Origin: Georgfuchsia toluolica | GTDB lineage: Bacteria; Pseudomonadota; Gammaproteobacteria; Burkholderiales; Rhodocyclaceae | DNA: 64,000 nt | Assembly: GCF_907163265.1 (NCBI RefSeq) | Contig: NZ_CAJQUM010000001.1 | Span: 1,860,001-1,924,000 of the forward strand | Direction of reading: 5' to 3' | Part shown: positions 8,923-19,396 of the stretch, one piece after another | Position numbering within the stretch: the first letter of the stretch is position 1 | Layout of the letters: every line of letters begins with the position of its first letter | Program-made: the position numbers and the translations under genes | Notes under the pieces: model-generated | The model's input: only the letters and a program-made list of their open reading frames with translations | What the model was told of the DNA's origin: nothing | The model's database searches: none

Positions 8923-10983
8923 TCAGGCACGCAAAATAGGATTAACCACTTTCGCGTCGGGCCAGGAACCGTAGTAAATAAGAATCTCGTCCGCCGGCTT
9001 CTTTGTGTTCCACACCTTCTCGAACTCGGCATACGGCACACCGCGTTTTTTGCGCGCCGCCAGTTCCTGTTTATGCAACTCGGCCGTCTTGGCTGGATCA
9101 ACCCGTCGTGTCGACTCGTCCCACATCACCTTGTAGATATGCTGGGCCGTGTCGGGCGTAATTACATTCTTCTGGATATCGAGCTCCACATTGGCTATGT
9201 CCCGGTCAAGCGGATCGCCATAGCCCGTGCCACCCGTCGAGAAGGCAAAGGTGATGACGTCGCCATCATTGTAGGGCCTCACCGAACGCCCCTGAAACTC
9301 GACCTCGTAGTCGCCGCCGATGGAACGATTGACGAGCAGATCCTGCACATCCATCTTCAGTTTCTCGTCACCATTCATCATCAACTCTTTTGCGTTGGAA
9401 GAACGGATGCCGATGCCGGGCACGGTGCAGGGGGAATAGCCACCGAACAGCGGCTGGGGCGTTTGCAGTTTCGAGTTGTCGGCGATGGCCATCATATAAA
9501 CCGCCGGTACATGGTGGGCAACCCACATCTGCGCCGTACCCACCCCGCCACGATACTTGCCATGGCCGCAGGAATCCTTCCAGTGATTCGACAACGGCAC
9601 CAGCAGCGGAAACTCGTTCTCCACCTGTTCGGTGTTCGGCGCCCGGCCAAATACGCACCAGGGGAAGCCAAACGCGTCAATGCCGTCCTCGGTGGGCCGA
9701 GCGCCCTGGCCTTCGGTATTGAGCGAATAGGCCAGCATATCGGCAAACTGGGAACCCCACTGGTTCTGACCAGCCAATACCAGCGCATTGCCGCCGTTGC
9801 CCATGGAAGCGCCCGATTGTTTCCACAACGAGGTGGAAAACATGGCTTTCGCCGCAACGTTGTGCACGGCGCTCATCACACCCGTTGAGATCATCACCGA
9901 ACACGAAGTCGCTGCGCGTACATCCGGACTCAGACAGGTATTGGGTCCAAACTTGAAGTCAATGCCGGCGAACGTGCCGTTGGAGATCGGTAACGAATGG
10001 AACAGGTACTCGTAAATGTAGTTGGAGAAGTGGGCAATTGCCGCTTGCGGATGCGCATTGTAGGGAGAAGGCGTCTCCGGCCCGGTCCCCGTAAAGTCGA
10101 CCAGGATGCCATCCCCTTTCTTCTCCATCGTCATGTAGCAGGAGCGCACCAGGCCCTGCTTCAGGCCGACCGCGTCCTGGAAGGTCACGCAACGGTATTT
10201 GCCATCGGGCCACAGATCAAGGATCTCGCGCGCGCCTGACTCGGCCACTTGCAGCATCTTGCGAAACAGCCCTTTCAAGTAATCGGTACCCTCTCGATCG
10301 CACAACTCGATCAGCCGTGTCCGCACCCGGTCAACGGTGGTGCAACGCGCTTTCAGGTCAACCGCGATCATCGATGGTGCGCGAAGACCAAAGGCGGTGA
10401 ACATCGAGACAATGTCCTCGCGCAGCTCGAAGTTGTCACCGATCTTGATCGGCGGCAGGTTCATCCCTTCCTCGAAGCGCGTGGTTGCGGAAACCGGCAT
10501 GCCGCCAGGTTCGATCGCCCCCGTCTCCGTGGTATGCACCAATGCGGCTGTCCACGCCACCAACTCGCCTTTATAAAAGACCGGCATGCAGACCATTTGG
10601 TCCGGATTGTGCACCCCGCCATACACCGCGTCATTTGCAAACCAGAGGTCGCCGTCCTTGATGCCGGGCTTCTCACCGTAAGTGGCGATGATGTATTTGA
10701 TGATCAACGGCGGAATTACGGCATGTAAATAGGTGCCGCAGGAACCATTCACGATGTCGCCATTCGCCGTCATGATGCCCACCAGCGAATCGCCGGCAAC
10801 ACCCATCGCGCACCGGCAGGAACGCTGGAACACGTCCATGCCTTCGTCAAGAATGTCATTGGTTCGCTGAAAGCCGATCTCGAATTCAGCGGCATCAATC
10901 TGCGCGGCCAGTTCGAGTTCGCGACGGGTGGCGGGTACCGGCTTCAGCCAGCTAAGTTTCTGTTCAAGTGTTGGAATTGCCAT
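8923..10983 (-). CDS. apcD: Acetophenone carboxylase, delta subunit (HyuB-like)
   Basis: The protein has 686 residues (about 75 kDa) and belongs to the hydantoinase B/oxoprolinase family, which also contains subunits of acetone and acetophenone carboxylases. It starts MAIPTLEQKLSWLKPVPATR, has the family segments GDLWFANDAVYGGVHNPD and VDFTGTGPETPSPYNAHP, and ends near GGTGYGDPLDRD, the usual HyuB C-terminal signature. With the two HyuA-like subunits it forms the ATP-dependent core that carboxylates acetophenone to benzoylacetate. It is third from the end of the five-gene apc run, 31 bp after apcC. A hydantoinase or acetone-carboxylase role is less likely because of the ped and apcB neighbours. 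Confidence 0.92.
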   Translation of the reverse strand: MAIPTLEQKLSWLKPVPATRRELELAAQIDAAEFEIGFQRTNDILDEGMDVFQRSCRCAMGVAGDSLVGIMTANGDIVNGSCGTYLHAVIPPLIIKYIIATYGEKPGIKDGDLWFANDAVYGGVHNPDQMVCMPVFYKGELVAWTAALVHTTETGAIEPGGMPVSATTRFEEGMNLPPIKIGDNFELREDIVSMFTAFGLRAPSMIAVDLKARCTTVDRVRTRLIELCDREGTDYLKGLFRKMLQVAESGAREILDLWPDGKYRCVTFQDAVGLKQGLVRSCYMTMEKKGDGILVDFTGTGPETPSPYNAHPQAAIAHFSNYIYEYLFHSLPISNGTFAGIDFKFGPNTCLSPDVRAATSCSVMISTGVMSAVHNVAAKAMFSTSLWKQSGASMGNGGNALVLAGQNQWGSQFADMLAYSLNTEGQGARPTEDGIDAFGFPWCVFGRAPNTEQVENEFPLLVPLSNHWKDSCGHGKYRGGVGTAQMWVAHHVPAVYMMAIADNSKLQTPQPLFGGYSPCTVPGIGIRSSNAKELMMNGDEKLKMDVQDLLVNRSIGGDYEVEFQGRSVRPYNDGDVITFAFSTGGTGYGDPLDRDIANVELDIQKNVITPDTAQHIYKVMWDESTRRVDPAKTAELHKQELAARKKRGVPYAEFEKVWNTKKPADEILIYYGSWPDAKVVNPILRA

Positions 10984-11014
10984 GGTGCATCTCCGTATTA
11001 GGTATGTAAGGCGT

Positions 11015-13228
11015 TCAGGCGGGCACTGCGTCCGCCGATGCGCCGACGCGACGACGAATGGGCGCGGCTACGATTGCCTCAAGAATGCCAAGACCGTGCT
11101 TGTCGATGGAGAAACGCTGCCCGGGAGGGATGACGATGGTAGTAAACTCTGCCTCGGCTATGGCCGGCCCCTCAACCACGTTGCCAGGCTGCAACTGCTC
11201 AAATATAAACACTGGCGTATCTGCCCATGACTTGGTTTCCGGCCAGTAGGCATCCCGCCTTCCGCCGAGTGCATTGGACGGATCCTTGTCCTGCAAGGCA
11301 TATTCCGGCACCTCGGGTTTCCAGGTCGGCACCGTGACGCGCAATACAAAGTTGTCGAGAAACACCCCGCCCGGCTTATTGACCACCAGCGGACTGAAGG
11401 CCTCGGCGAACTCTTTCTCGAAGGCGTCATAAACCATCTGCGCATCCGCGTCCGACTCGATCTTCAGCAGAGGCGAACTGGCGCGCTTGACATTGACCTG
11501 ACCGCCGTAAAGCATGTCGAGTTCGAGCGAATATATCGCCTCGTCGGCATTCAACCCTTCAGACTCAATCTCCAGCCGGGCCTTGGACATCATCTCGGTA
11601 ACGGTTTCGTTGAAGACCTTGCGATCGATGGCGATCTTTTCCGTGTGGGGCTGCATGAAGATCATGCGGCGCGACCGCTCATACATATGCACGATATCCA
11701 TGATCGATGAACCCATCGCGCAGAACACCGGTGCGGCGGGGAACACCACGGCCTTCGGCACGTCGGCCTTGAAGCCTGACATATGCGTCGGACCGGCGCC
11801 GCCAAACGCAAAGAGGACAAAATCCTCCGGGTGGTAACCCCGCATATGAACTTCGCGCTTGATCGCCCCGGCCATGTTTTCGTCGACCACGCGACGGATC
11901 AGCGCGGCCGCTTCTATCACTTCGATGCCCATCGGCTGGGCGATTTTCTCGCGTATCGCTTTTTCGGCCTTGGCCTTCGAAAGCGGCATGCGTCCGCCAA
12001 AGTACGTATCGGGATTGATGTAGCCGAGAACGACGTCGGCATCCGTCACCGTCGGTTCGGTTCCGCCGAGGTCGTAACACGCCGGCCCAGGCATCGAACC
12101 CGCACTGCGCGGACCCACTTCGAGCCGTTGGCAGGACTTGTCTACCGAGGCAATGGAACCACCGCCAGCGCCGACCGAGAGGGTCTGCATCATCGTGACA
12201 TTGACCATCCATTTGTCGATCACCGGCCGGAACGTGTAGTTCCGCACGCTCGACTCGACGACGAGTGCAACGTCGAAGCTGGTGCCGCCAACGTCGCCCG
12301 CGATCACATTCTTGAAACCAAGCTTGCTCGCAAAGTAGGCGGAACCCATGAGTCCGGCTACCGGGCCGCCGTTAAAGGTGCGCGAAGCCGGCGTCTTGAA
12401 GATGTCGGCGCTGCCACCCGAGTTGTGGATCATCAGGAATGCGCCGCGATAGCCCTTTTCCCGCAGCTTGTCCCAGGTCGCGCCAATGTCATTCTGCATC
12501 GAGCGCTGCAGGTAGGCATCAAGAATGGCGGTCATGGTGCGCTCGTATTCGCCCATCTTGGCGACGACCGCGTGCGACATCACCACCGGCACAAAACCGA
12601 TATGGTATTCCTTGTATTCCTCGCGAATGATATCGCGCACCCGCTTCTCGTGCGCCGGGTTCATGAAGCTCCAGAGCAGCGACACGACGATCGCACGTGC
12701 GCCGCGGTCCATCAGCATGCGCAGCTTTTTCCGCACGTCCTCTTCATCCAGCGGCCGAACCACATTGCCACTGGAGTCGATGCGCTCGCGGATGCCGGTG
12801 ATCAGCCCACGCTCAATCAGGGGATGGGGCTTGTTTTGCACGGCAATATTGCGCCGCTCGGATACGCGCTGGCCATCGGTCCATTGGGCGCCCTTGCCGA
12901 TCAGGATTGCGTCTTCATGGCCCTCCGTGGTAATCAGGCCGATGCGCGGGCCTTGGCGCTGCAGCAGGCGATTTAGCGCGACAGTGGTCGAATAGCGGAT
13001 GATGTCAATGCGGGGCAGCAGTTCCTCGATGGTCAGACCGACCCGCTCGCCACCGGCTTCGCAAGCATTAAGAAAGCCAATCGACAAGTCGTGCGGCGTG
13101 GTCGGACACTTGGCGATAATGCGTTCCCCGTCGAGCGTGAGCACAAAATCCGTAAAAGTACCACCGACGTCGATGTCGATAGAGCTCATCGCTGTATTGG
13201 CGGAAATCTGGTTGTTTTCATTGCTCAT
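11015..13228 (-). CDS. apcC: Acetophenone carboxylase, gamma subunit (HyuA-like)
   Basis: The protein has 737 residues (about 80 kDa) of the HyuA family, with the N-terminal ATPase-like segment DVGGTFTDFVL, a second GDVGGTSFDVALV phosphate-binding loop in the middle and FAFGGAGPTH further on, as in acetyl/acetone/acetophenone carboxylases. These proteins phosphorylate the enol of the ketone or carboxyphosphate with ATP. The ATG at 13228 overlaps the apcB stop as ATGA, which shows translational coupling. It is one of two HyuA paralogues in the operon, as expected for Apc, and sits in the order ABCDE. Confidence 0.93.
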   Translation of the reverse strand: MSNENNQISANTAMSSIDIDVGGTFTDFVLTLDGERIIAKCPTTPHDLSIGFLNACEAGGERVGLTIEELLPRIDIIRYSTTVALNRLLQRQGPRIGLITTEGHEDAILIGKGAQWTDGQRVSERRNIAVQNKPHPLIERGLITGIRERIDSSGNVVRPLDEEDVRKKLRMLMDRGARAIVVSLLWSFMNPAHEKRVRDIIREEYKEYHIGFVPVVMSHAVVAKMGEYERTMTAILDAYLQRSMQNDIGATWDKLREKGYRGAFLMIHNSGGSADIFKTPASRTFNGGPVAGLMGSAYFASKLGFKNVIAGDVGGTSFDVALVVESSVRNYTFRPVIDKWMVNVTMMQTLSVGAGGGSIASVDKSCQRLEVGPRSAGSMPGPACYDLGGTEPTVTDADVVLGYINPDTYFGGRMPLSKAKAEKAIREKIAQPMGIEVIEAAALIRRVVDENMAGAIKREVHMRGYHPEDFVLFAFGGAGPTHMSGFKADVPKAVVFPAAPVFCAMGSSIMDIVHMYERSRRMIFMQPHTEKIAIDRKVFNETVTEMMSKARLEIESEGLNADEAIYSLELDMLYGGQVNVKRASSPLLKIESDADAQMVYDAFEKEFAEAFSPLVVNKPGGVFLDNFVLRVTVPTWKPEVPEYALQDKDPSNALGGRRDAYWPETKSWADTPVFIFEQLQPGNVVEGPAIAEAEFTTIVIPPGQRFSIDKHGLGILEAIVAAPIRRRVGASADAVPA

Positions 13229-13611
13229 GCTGTGAGCTCCTCGGGTTTGCACAGCTTGCCTGCTTGAATCGCGACCTTGCCGCTGGCAAGGCGTGCCTTT
13301 ATGCTTTCCAGGTCGACTTCTATGTCAACGGTTATCGGATGACCCGGCGGCAGGTATTCGGTTTCAATCTGGCGCGCGCAGTTCGGGCAATAGAACTCCA
13401 GAATGCGCACCCATTCAGGATCGGGCGCAAAACTGTATTCGCCGCCGATAACCGGATTGTGGATATCGCGCGGATCTCGCTCTGCGACCAGGCAGCCTTT
13501 CTTGTAGCTCTGCTTTGCCGAGATAAGTTTTGTGCCACAGTCATGGCAGTACCAGTGATCGTCGTTCAGATCGAGGTCAAGGTACTCTGTGAAACGTATG
13601 CGTTCGTACAT
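13225..13611 (-). CDS. apcB: Acetophenone carboxylase, small zinc-ribbon-like beta subunit
   Basis: The protein has 128 residues (about 15 kDa, the known size of ApcB). CxxC pairs at CHDC in the first quarter and CPNC in the middle suggest a zinc-binding fold. It resembles the gamma subunits of acetone carboxylases (YCHDCGTKL, GGEYSFAPDPEWVRILEFYCPNC). The ATG at 13611 is chosen because a GAGG site lies upstream and because the longer frame would run into apcA. It lies 20 bp after apcA and overlaps apcC by 4 bp. This small subunit argues for a ketone carboxylase rather than an ordinary hydantoinase. Confidence 0.9.
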   Translation of the reverse strand: MYERIRFTEYLDLDLNDDHWYCHDCGTKLISAKQSYKKGCLVAERDPRDIHNPVIGGEYSFAPDPEWVRILEFYCPNCARQIETEYLPPGHPITVDIEVDLESIKARLASGKVAIQAGKLCKPEELTA

Positions 13612-13631
13612 GGTGTTTTCCTCGCTCTTTC

Positions 13632-15602
13632 CTAATTTGCGCGGCGCAGTTCGGCGTTGCCATAGGCATCGACCTGCAATGCCCAGTTGGGAGGCACGGG
13701 ACAGGTAAGCGTATCGCCATTGATCATCGCGGGACCGGCAATCGTGTCGCCGACATTCATGTTTTCCCAGCGGCATACCGGATTGACCTTCTCATGCGCG
13801 GCATCGAAACGCATCGCCCGGCTGCCATGAGCCTGCGCCGTTGCCTTGCGCTTGCGCTTGGTCAGGCCGTGCGACCCGACCGATAGCGTTGTAGTCAACC
13901 GTATCAGCACGAGCGGCTTTTGTGCGGCTGCGCCCGCTGCCTTCACTGCCTTGTTGAGCTCGGCAGCCAGGCTTGCGGGATTCTCCGTCGAGACAACAGC
14001 GTGCACTACGGCAACCTCGTCAGCACTTTTTGCGAATTCCAGTTCCCAGGAGAATTTCGCGTCCGATGCTTCAAACCCTTCGCCCTGGAGGTCGCGGATT
14101 CCCCGCGTCTGCAGATCAAGGAGTGTCTCGTTGTAGGCCGTGGCATCCCAATTTTCGGATGTCCCGTGCTCATACACATGCACCACATCCGAAATCGCCG
14201 AGCCGAATGCGCTGAAAACAGGGCCCAGGTCGAAGATGTAGGCCATGGGCATGGCAAGATTTTCGGCAAGAAGCGCCGCGAACATCGGTCCGTTGCCGCC
14301 AAAGGCGAACAGAACGGTATCTTCCGGGGCGAGATTGGCTTCGTCCAAAGTGGCGCGCAGCAGCTCACCCATGATCGCCAGCGCTTCATCGCGGATCATC
14401 AATGCGGCAAGTTCCGCCGATACCGAGAGGGGCTTGGCGATGCTCTTCTCAATTGCGGCGCGCGCGAGGTTAACCTGCAGGTGCCGCCGGCCGCCGAGAA
14501 AGTTGGCGGCATCAAGATAACCGAGTACGAGCAATGCGTCAGTAAGCGTCGCCTCGGTTCCGCCGAGGCCGTAGCATGCAGGGCCGGGAGCCGCGCCCAT
14601 GCTGTCCGGACCCAGCACGATGAGGTTGTCCTTGATCCGCGCGATCGTGCCACCGCCAACCACGGCTGAGCGCAGCATCGCAAACGAAGACTGCACCGGA
14701 ACTTCCATCAGTTCCCCACCGCGCTGGAATACCGGCTGACCATCGCGGATGATTGAACACTTGGTGGTGGTGCCGCCAACATCGAAGCACATTACATTCT
14801 TAAGACCATAGGTTCGCGCCATGTAGGCGCCACCGAAAGTGCCGAACACCGGACCGGATTCGATCGTGTCAACTGCCTTGGTCTTGCTGATGCGTGCCAC
14901 ACCGCCGTTGGTGTGACCGATCAGCAACGGCCCGTTCCAGCGATAATCATCGCGCAGGAGATCCTCGGCCTTGAATAGCGAATTAGCCAATTGCGTGTGC
15001 GTGTAGGCGTTCATCAGCGAATAGTGCACCCGCGTCTGGTCGTGGCGCAGGCGCGCCATCTCGCTGCCAAGCAACACCGGAACTGCACCGATGATGTGGT
15101 CCGGATACTGTTCCTCGATGACGCCCTTGATAAATTCCTCGGCGCGCCCATCGGGGAAGCTATCCTTTAAACATACACAAATCCGCCGCACGCCGCCTTC
15201 AAGCAGCTCTTTCACCCCGGACAGGATATCTCCCGGCGCAGGATTCTCCGGCAAACCAATCACGCTGGATCCGCCGATTATTTCGTCAATCACCGGCGAG
15301 CGTGAGTTGCCATAAAGGTTCTTTTCATGCCCCTTACTGACAAGCAGCCCCACTTTTGACCCGTGCCGCTCGGCGAGGACGTTGGTCGTGATCGTTGAAG
15401 TCCAACGGATCAATGCGACATCGGAGAGGAAACTCGCAACATCGGAAAATTGCAGGGTCTTCGCTGCCTCGGTGAGGCAGGCAAGAAATGAAACGGTGTA
15501 ATCATGCGGCGTGGTATCCACCTTGAATGAGTAGCGCCGTTCCCCATCGGAAATCAGCGCATCCGTCATTGTGCCGCCTGTGTCGATGTCGACAGTGAGC
15601 AT
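13632..15602 (-). CDS. apcA: Acetophenone carboxylase, alpha subunit (HyuA-like)
   Basis: The protein has 656 residues (about 70 kDa) of the HyuA family. It starts at once with [17 protein letters not shown], an ATP-binding loop, followed by [14 protein letters not shown] and [11 protein letters not shown]. It is the first gene of the apcABCDE run and follows a 484-bp leader, so the promoter of the whole acetophenone module should lie in 15603-16086. GGAG(A) at the end of the leader gives the ribosome site before the ATG at 15602. The enzyme uses ATP to carboxylate acetophenone to benzoylacetate without biotin. Confidence 0.92.
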   Translation of the reverse strand: MLTVDIDTGGTMTDALISDGERRYSFKVDTTPHDYTVSFLACLTEAAKTLQFSDVASFLSDVALIRWTSTITTNVLAERHGSKVGLLVSKGHEKNLYGNSRSPVIDEIIGGSSVIGLPENPAPGDILSGVKELLEGGVRRICVCLKDSFPDGRAEEFIKGVIEEQYPDHIIGAVPVLLGSEMARLRHDQTRVHYSLMNAYTHTQLANSLFKAEDLLRDDYRWNGPLLIGHTNGGVARISKTKAVDTIESGPVFGTFGGAYMARTYGLKNVMCFDVGGTTTKCSIIRDGQPVFQRGGELMEVPVQSSFAMLRSAVVGGGTIARIKDNLIVLGPDSMGAAPGPACYGLGGTEATLTDALLVLGYLDAANFLGGRRHLQVNLARAAIEKSIAKPLSVSAELAALMIRDEALAIMGELLRATLDEANLAPEDTVLFAFGGNGPMFAALLAENLAMPMAYIFDLGPVFSAFGSAISDVVHVYEHGTSENWDATAYNETLLDLQTRGIRDLQGEGFEASDAKFSWELEFAKSADEVAVVHAVVSTENPASLAAELNKAVKAAGAAAQKPLVLIRLTTTLSVGSHGLTKRKRKATAQAHGSRAMRFDAAHEKVNPVCRWENMNVGDTIAGPAMINGDTLTCPVPPNWALQVDAYGNAELRRAN

Positions 15603-16086
15603 CCTTGTCTCCTAGTGCCTGAAGCCTCGACCGTGATTGATCGAGTGATGGCATTCTGCGAGCACAAGAAAATTTAGTACATCGGGACGATTCCCTAGGG
15701 ATATAAACTATATACGTAGTGCGGCGCAGCATCCGAAGTTGACGCAATCATCTTAACCCGCGCAAGTTATCGCGACGTCTGAAGGTATGGGTTCCACCAA
15801 GCTATGCTCATTCACTAGGAAGCCAACAGATCGGGTGTCGTCAACCGGCATTGATCCAGCGGGAAACAGCACTGATTAGCGTCTCCACGCCTCGTCTTGT
15901 ATTTCAATCGTCTTGCGCTACCCAACCATCTGCCAAACGCGGATTTTCTATGACATATACATAATAATATATCATTGTATTCTTTAAGCGGCTGTTGCGG
16001 CACAGAACGGGCTTCTTGCATAGGACACACAGGCACGCTTGGCCACTACAATCGTTTCAGTGTCCAATGATCAGCCAATCGATTCC
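15603..16086 (-). promoter_or_regulatory. Leader/promoter region of the apc-ped-BKACE transcript
   Basis: This is a 484-bp non-coding stretch between the response-regulator gene and apcA. It is AT-rich around 15950-15985. A palindrome centred on CCCTAGGG lies near 15690-15705 (ATTCCCTAGGGATAT), with TATAAACTATATACG beside it, which recalls half of an ATAAAC-type box used by StyR/TodT-like regulators. The position fits an operator for the adjacent two-component system, but this is an inference from location. No clear -35/-10 pair or -24/-12 promoter was found by eye. Confidence 0.4.
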
Positions 16087-16704
16087 CTATGGTGTATCGC
16101 CGCGAACTTTATTGACGAGATCGGGATATGTGGTCACATCCAACTTGCGCATTATATTTGCTCGATGCACATCGACTGTCTTGGGGCTGATGCCGAGCAG
16201 TTTGGCAATCTGTTTGCTGGTCTGCCCGCGAAGCACGTGTTGAAGAACATCCTTCTCCCTTTCTGAAAGGCGCGTGAGCAACTTCTGTGTTGCGCTTTCT
16301 CGTAACTGTTGTGCATAAGTCTCCCTGGCGAGAGTAATCGCTCGATTGACGCTATTAAGAAATTCTTGCGAGTTGAATGGCTTTTGGAGAAAGTCAATTG
16401 CACCTAACTGCATTGCATTGACTGCTGCAGGGACATCGCCATGGGCGCTGAGAAAAAGCACGGGAATACGACACCCCATGTCAATCATGCGCTGCAATAA
16501 TTCCAGGCCACTTATCCCGGGCATACGCAAGTCGAGGACTGCACAAGCTGGAGCCTTAAATGAGGCCAGCTCGCGAAGCAAATCCTCGCCAGCTTGAAAT
16601 GCACGGGCATTAATTTTCACCGACTCAAGCAGCCATACAAGGGCGGCCGACACCTCGGGTTCGTCATCGATGATAAAAACCGTCACTGGCGGTTGTTCAT
16701 TCAT
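16087..16704 (-). CDS. FixJ/NarL-type response regulator (Tcr-like)
   Basis: The protein has 205 residues: a receiver domain (about 7-120) with the acidic pair DD13-14, phospho-acceptor Asp58 in CAVLDLRMPG and Lys in QKPFNS, then a LuxR-type HTH (about 140-200) with LSEREKDVLQHVLRGQTSKQIAKLLGIS. It is a cytoplasmic DNA-binding activator of the FixJ/StyR/TodT type. It follows the sensor kinase gene by 3 bases, so the two are a pair. Position between the ebd and apc modules, as for the Tcs/Tcr systems of ethylbenzene degraders, suggests control of one or both modules in response to ethylbenzene or acetophenone; which one is not visible. Confidence 0.9.
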   Translation of the reverse strand: MNEQPPVTVFIIDDEPEVSAALVWLLESVKINARAFQAGEDLLRELASFKAPACAVLDLRMPGISGLELLQRMIDMGCRIPVLFLSAHGDVPAAVNAMQLGAIDFLQKPFNSQEFLNSVNRAITLARETYAQQLRESATQKLLTRLSEREKDVLQHVLRGQTSKQIAKLLGISPKTVDVHRANIMRKLDVTTYPDLVNKVRGDTP

Positions 16705-16707
16705 AGG

Positions 16708-18369
16708 TTATTTTGCAACAGGCAATGTGAAACTGAAGTTGGCACCGCCACCTGGGGAGTTCACGCAACGAATTGCTCCTCGATGGGATTCAACAATAGT
16801 ACGGCATATCATCAAACCCATGCCGAGGCCATCCTTCTTTGTCGAAAAGTACGGTTTAAAGATTTGATCGATCAACTCTGGTGCGACGCCAGGGCCATTA
16901 TCGGACACATGGATGCCCAGCATGCCCTTCCCTTCACGGCAAATTTTTATGCGAATAATGCGCTGCGCCACCGGCACATTGGCCATGGATTCAATCGCGT
17001 TGACGATCAGGTTCACAATGACTTGCTGAACCTCGGTCCAGTGCGCCTGAACCTTCGGCAGTTTCTCCTTTGCCTCAATTTCGAAGACGGTGCCGGATGC
17101 CTTGAGTTGCATCCGCAACAACACCAATGTTTGCTTGACCAGCTCACTCGCATCAACTGACTCAAATTCGGGTTCCTGATTCGAGACGAAGCGACGCACA
17201 TTGCGAATGACCTGGCCGGCCTGTTCGAGGTGCCGCGATATATGATCCAATGCTCCTTGCAATTCAGGGCGATCGGCCAAATCATCGCCAAACCGCAAAC
17301 GGATACCGGCGAGATAACTTTCGCAGGCGTTCAGGGGCTGCCCAAGTTCGTGCGCCAACGATGACGCAAACTGCCCCATCATGGAAACGCGCATCGCATG
17401 CGCCAGCGCGATTTGCTGAGCATTTTCGCGCTCCCTGGCCCGATACCTTTCGGTAATATCCTCAAATGCGAACACCGCACCGAGGCCGTGACTTGATAAC
17501 CGGTTGGCAATTAACAGGAACTGCTTTAATTCGCCGGTAATGGATCGCCATGCCATGTGGCCACGGTACACGCGCCGGCCGTCGGCTGGCGTCTTCTCCT
17601 TGATAAACTGTTGTAATGAGCAGGAATTATCCTCGCTCTCGACAACGCGATTAGGATCGTCGAGTACCTGCGCAAGCAAGGCACTCGACGACGCACCGAT
17701 GAACTTCTGCATCGCACTGTTGATTTCAATAGTCTTGCCGCTATTGTCGGTAATGAGTATTCCTATTGAAAGGTGCCGGAACAAGGCCCGATATTTTTCC
17801 CGGCTTTCCACCAGGGCCGCCTGCATGTCGATCCGGCGGTCCATCTCCAGGCGCAATGTTTCGTTGATGCGGTGCAAGTTCTGGGTACGCGTTTCAACAG
17901 TATGTTCCAGTCTCAGTTTTGCCCGTTTGAGTTGATTTTCCGCTTGCTTTCGCAACGATATATCCTGCGCCACCCAAACCGTCGGCGAAGACGGATCGTT
18001 CGGTTCGGTCAAACGTCCGGAGATGAGGCACCACAGCATTTCACCGTTCTTCTTGACCATCGCCCGTTCGTGCGTATAGACGTTGGCGGGCCCGAACCTC
18101 TTGAAGTGACGCCCTACGTCCTCGTATTCCTCATCGGAACTGTAGAGCATCCGCACTGATTGACCGGTGAGTTCTCCATCTTCATAGCCGAATATTTCGG
18201 CCATGCGCGCATTGGCCCACACAAAACGCCGATTTCTCATGTAACTGATGCCGACGATCGTGTTGTTGAACACCAGCTCATAGAAATGATCGCGCCGCAG
18301 ACTCGTCGTGGAGTCGTCATCCCAGTCCAATTGGGGCAGGCTAGCCTGCGGGATGTGTTTTTTCAGCAT
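16708..18369 (-). CDS. Soluble PAS-PAS sensor histidine kinase (Tcs-like)
   Basis: The protein has 553 residues and no membrane segment, so it is a cytoplasmic sensor. The order is PAS1 (about 28-140), a coiled coil (about 140-195), PAS2 (about 195-310), the HisKA helix with SLAHELGQPLN and phospho-accepting His340, and an HATPase domain with the N box (VNLIVNAIESM), DNGPGVAPE and GLGMGLMIC. The family layout resembles StyS/TodS-type aromatic sensors and FixL. It is paired with the response regulator downstream. A PAS domain binding ethylbenzene or acetophenone directly is inference from context. Confidence 0.9.
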   Translation of the reverse strand: MLKKHIPQASLPQLDWDDDSTTSLRRDHFYELVFNNTIVGISYMRNRRFVWANARMAEIFGYEDGELTGQSVRMLYSSDEEYEDVGRHFKRFGPANVYTHERAMVKKNGEMLWCLISGRLTEPNDPSSPTVWVAQDISLRKQAENQLKRAKLRLEHTVETRTQNLHRINETLRLEMDRRIDMQAALVESREKYRALFRHLSIGILITDNSGKTIEINSAMQKFIGASSSALLAQVLDDPNRVVESEDNSCSLQQFIKEKTPADGRRVYRGHMAWRSITGELKQFLLIANRLSSHGLGAVFAFEDITERYRARERENAQQIALAHAMRVSMMGQFASSLAHELGQPLNACESYLAGIRLRFGDDLADRPELQGALDHISRHLEQAGQVIRNVRRFVSNQEPEFESVDASELVKQTLVLLRMQLKASGTVFEIEAKEKLPKVQAHWTEVQQVIVNLIVNAIESMANVPVAQRIIRIKICREGKGMLGIHVSDNGPGVAPELIDQIFKPYFSTKKDGLGMGLMICRTIVESHRGAIRCVNSPGGGANFSFTLPVAK

Positions 18370-18614
18370 GGATTCATACCTCTACTGGTGAGATACCAGG
18401 CGAGCGAAATTGGCCGCAAGTGATGGAGCGACAAACTGGAAGGGACTCTTGGCGAGAAGTATTCCATCAATGCATATAGCACCTGCTGCGGCTCAGGCCA
18501 AGATGGACCGGAGTATGCAATGGTCAACGGAGGGTATGCTGACCGAGACGATTGGCCTGGATTAGTGTGCACCTTCGAAAGATCGACCGGAAACAGTCAC
18601 ACCCAGCATGCCGG

Positions 18615-19283
18615 CTATTGAATCGTCCGACGGCGTCTATTGAATTCCATTTCTTCCTCCACAAATTGCGCGAGAACCTGACTCAAGCCTGCGTAAGGGC
18701 TGTCTTCCGCCATTGCCAGGAGTTTCTCGCTGAACTTCGGAATCCATTCGACAACATGTCTTTCCAGAAAATCACTCTCGGCCGCCATATAGACATCCAC
18801 CATGTCATCGGGGGCGCCAGCCTCCAAAAACGTCAGATAATGCAAAAACTCAAGCTGAGTGCTGATGTGATCGGGCCATTCCTTGCATTTCGCAAGATCA
18901 TAATGCAACCCGAAATGTTCATAAAATCGGATTAAATCCTCCCATATCTGCTTTGTATCCTTGGTGGAATAATCCTTTTCATATAAGGATAGCGCCGACT
19001 TTCCCGTGCAGTTATCGAACAGACTGGTATAAGTCACTTCCAAGTCATCGTCATCAGCAGCCATGGAAGCGTAACCCGGCCCAAGGCTTTCGATGGACGG
19101 AACGCCAAAGGGAAGTTCGCTCGCTGCTTCGCGAAGCGCAACACCGGCCCCCTGCAACACGAAATTCTTCTGCTGCCCATCCGACGGAAAGATGAATATG
19201 CCACTCAATATCTTGTAAATCTCGGATCGGGCCGCTGTTGCGCGCTTGTGCTCAGGAAGTTTCAATTCAAATTTGTCGTTCAT
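18615..19283 (-). CDS. ebdD: TorD/NarJ-family chaperone for the ethylbenzene dehydrogenase
   Basis: The protein has 222 residues and is mostly helical, with the TorD/DmsD/NarJ features YTSLFDNCTGKSALSLYEKDY and a DHISTQLEFLHYLTFLE segment (the conserved E-x-P-D-H region read as EWPDHISTQLEFL). These chaperones hold the TAT-exported molybdenum subunit until cofactor insertion. It follows ebdB with a 113-bp gap. In the reference ebdABCD operons a haem b subunit gene lies between B and D; here there is none. A 245-bp gap separates it from the sensor kinase gene downstream. Confidence 0.88.
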   Translation of the reverse strand: MNDKFELKLPEHKRATAARSEIYKILSGIFIFPSDGQQKNFVLQGAGVALREAASELPFGVPSIESLGPGYASMAADDDDLEVTYTSLFDNCTGKSALSLYEKDYSTKDTKQIWEDLIRFYEHFGLHYDLAKCKEWPDHISTQLEFLHYLTFLEAGAPDDMVDVYMAAESDFLERHVVEWIPKFSEKLLAMAEDSPYAGLSQVLAQFVEEEMEFNRRRRTIQ

Positions 19284-19396
19284 TGATTACCTCACTTCAG
19301 AATCTGGAAATCGACAAAAACGCCGGTTAAATTCACGCGTTAGCGCGAAAAAAAATATTAATCAGCATCTTAATATCATTGCTGTCCATGCTGTCG

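Noticed and set aside
8827-9888. Plus-strand open frame opposite apcD
   Set aside because: It is an antisense shadow; ApcD is clearly coding on the minus strand.
11783-12976. Long plus-strand open frame opposite apcC
   Set aside because: It is a shadow of apcC with histidine- and arginine-rich, domain-free sequence.
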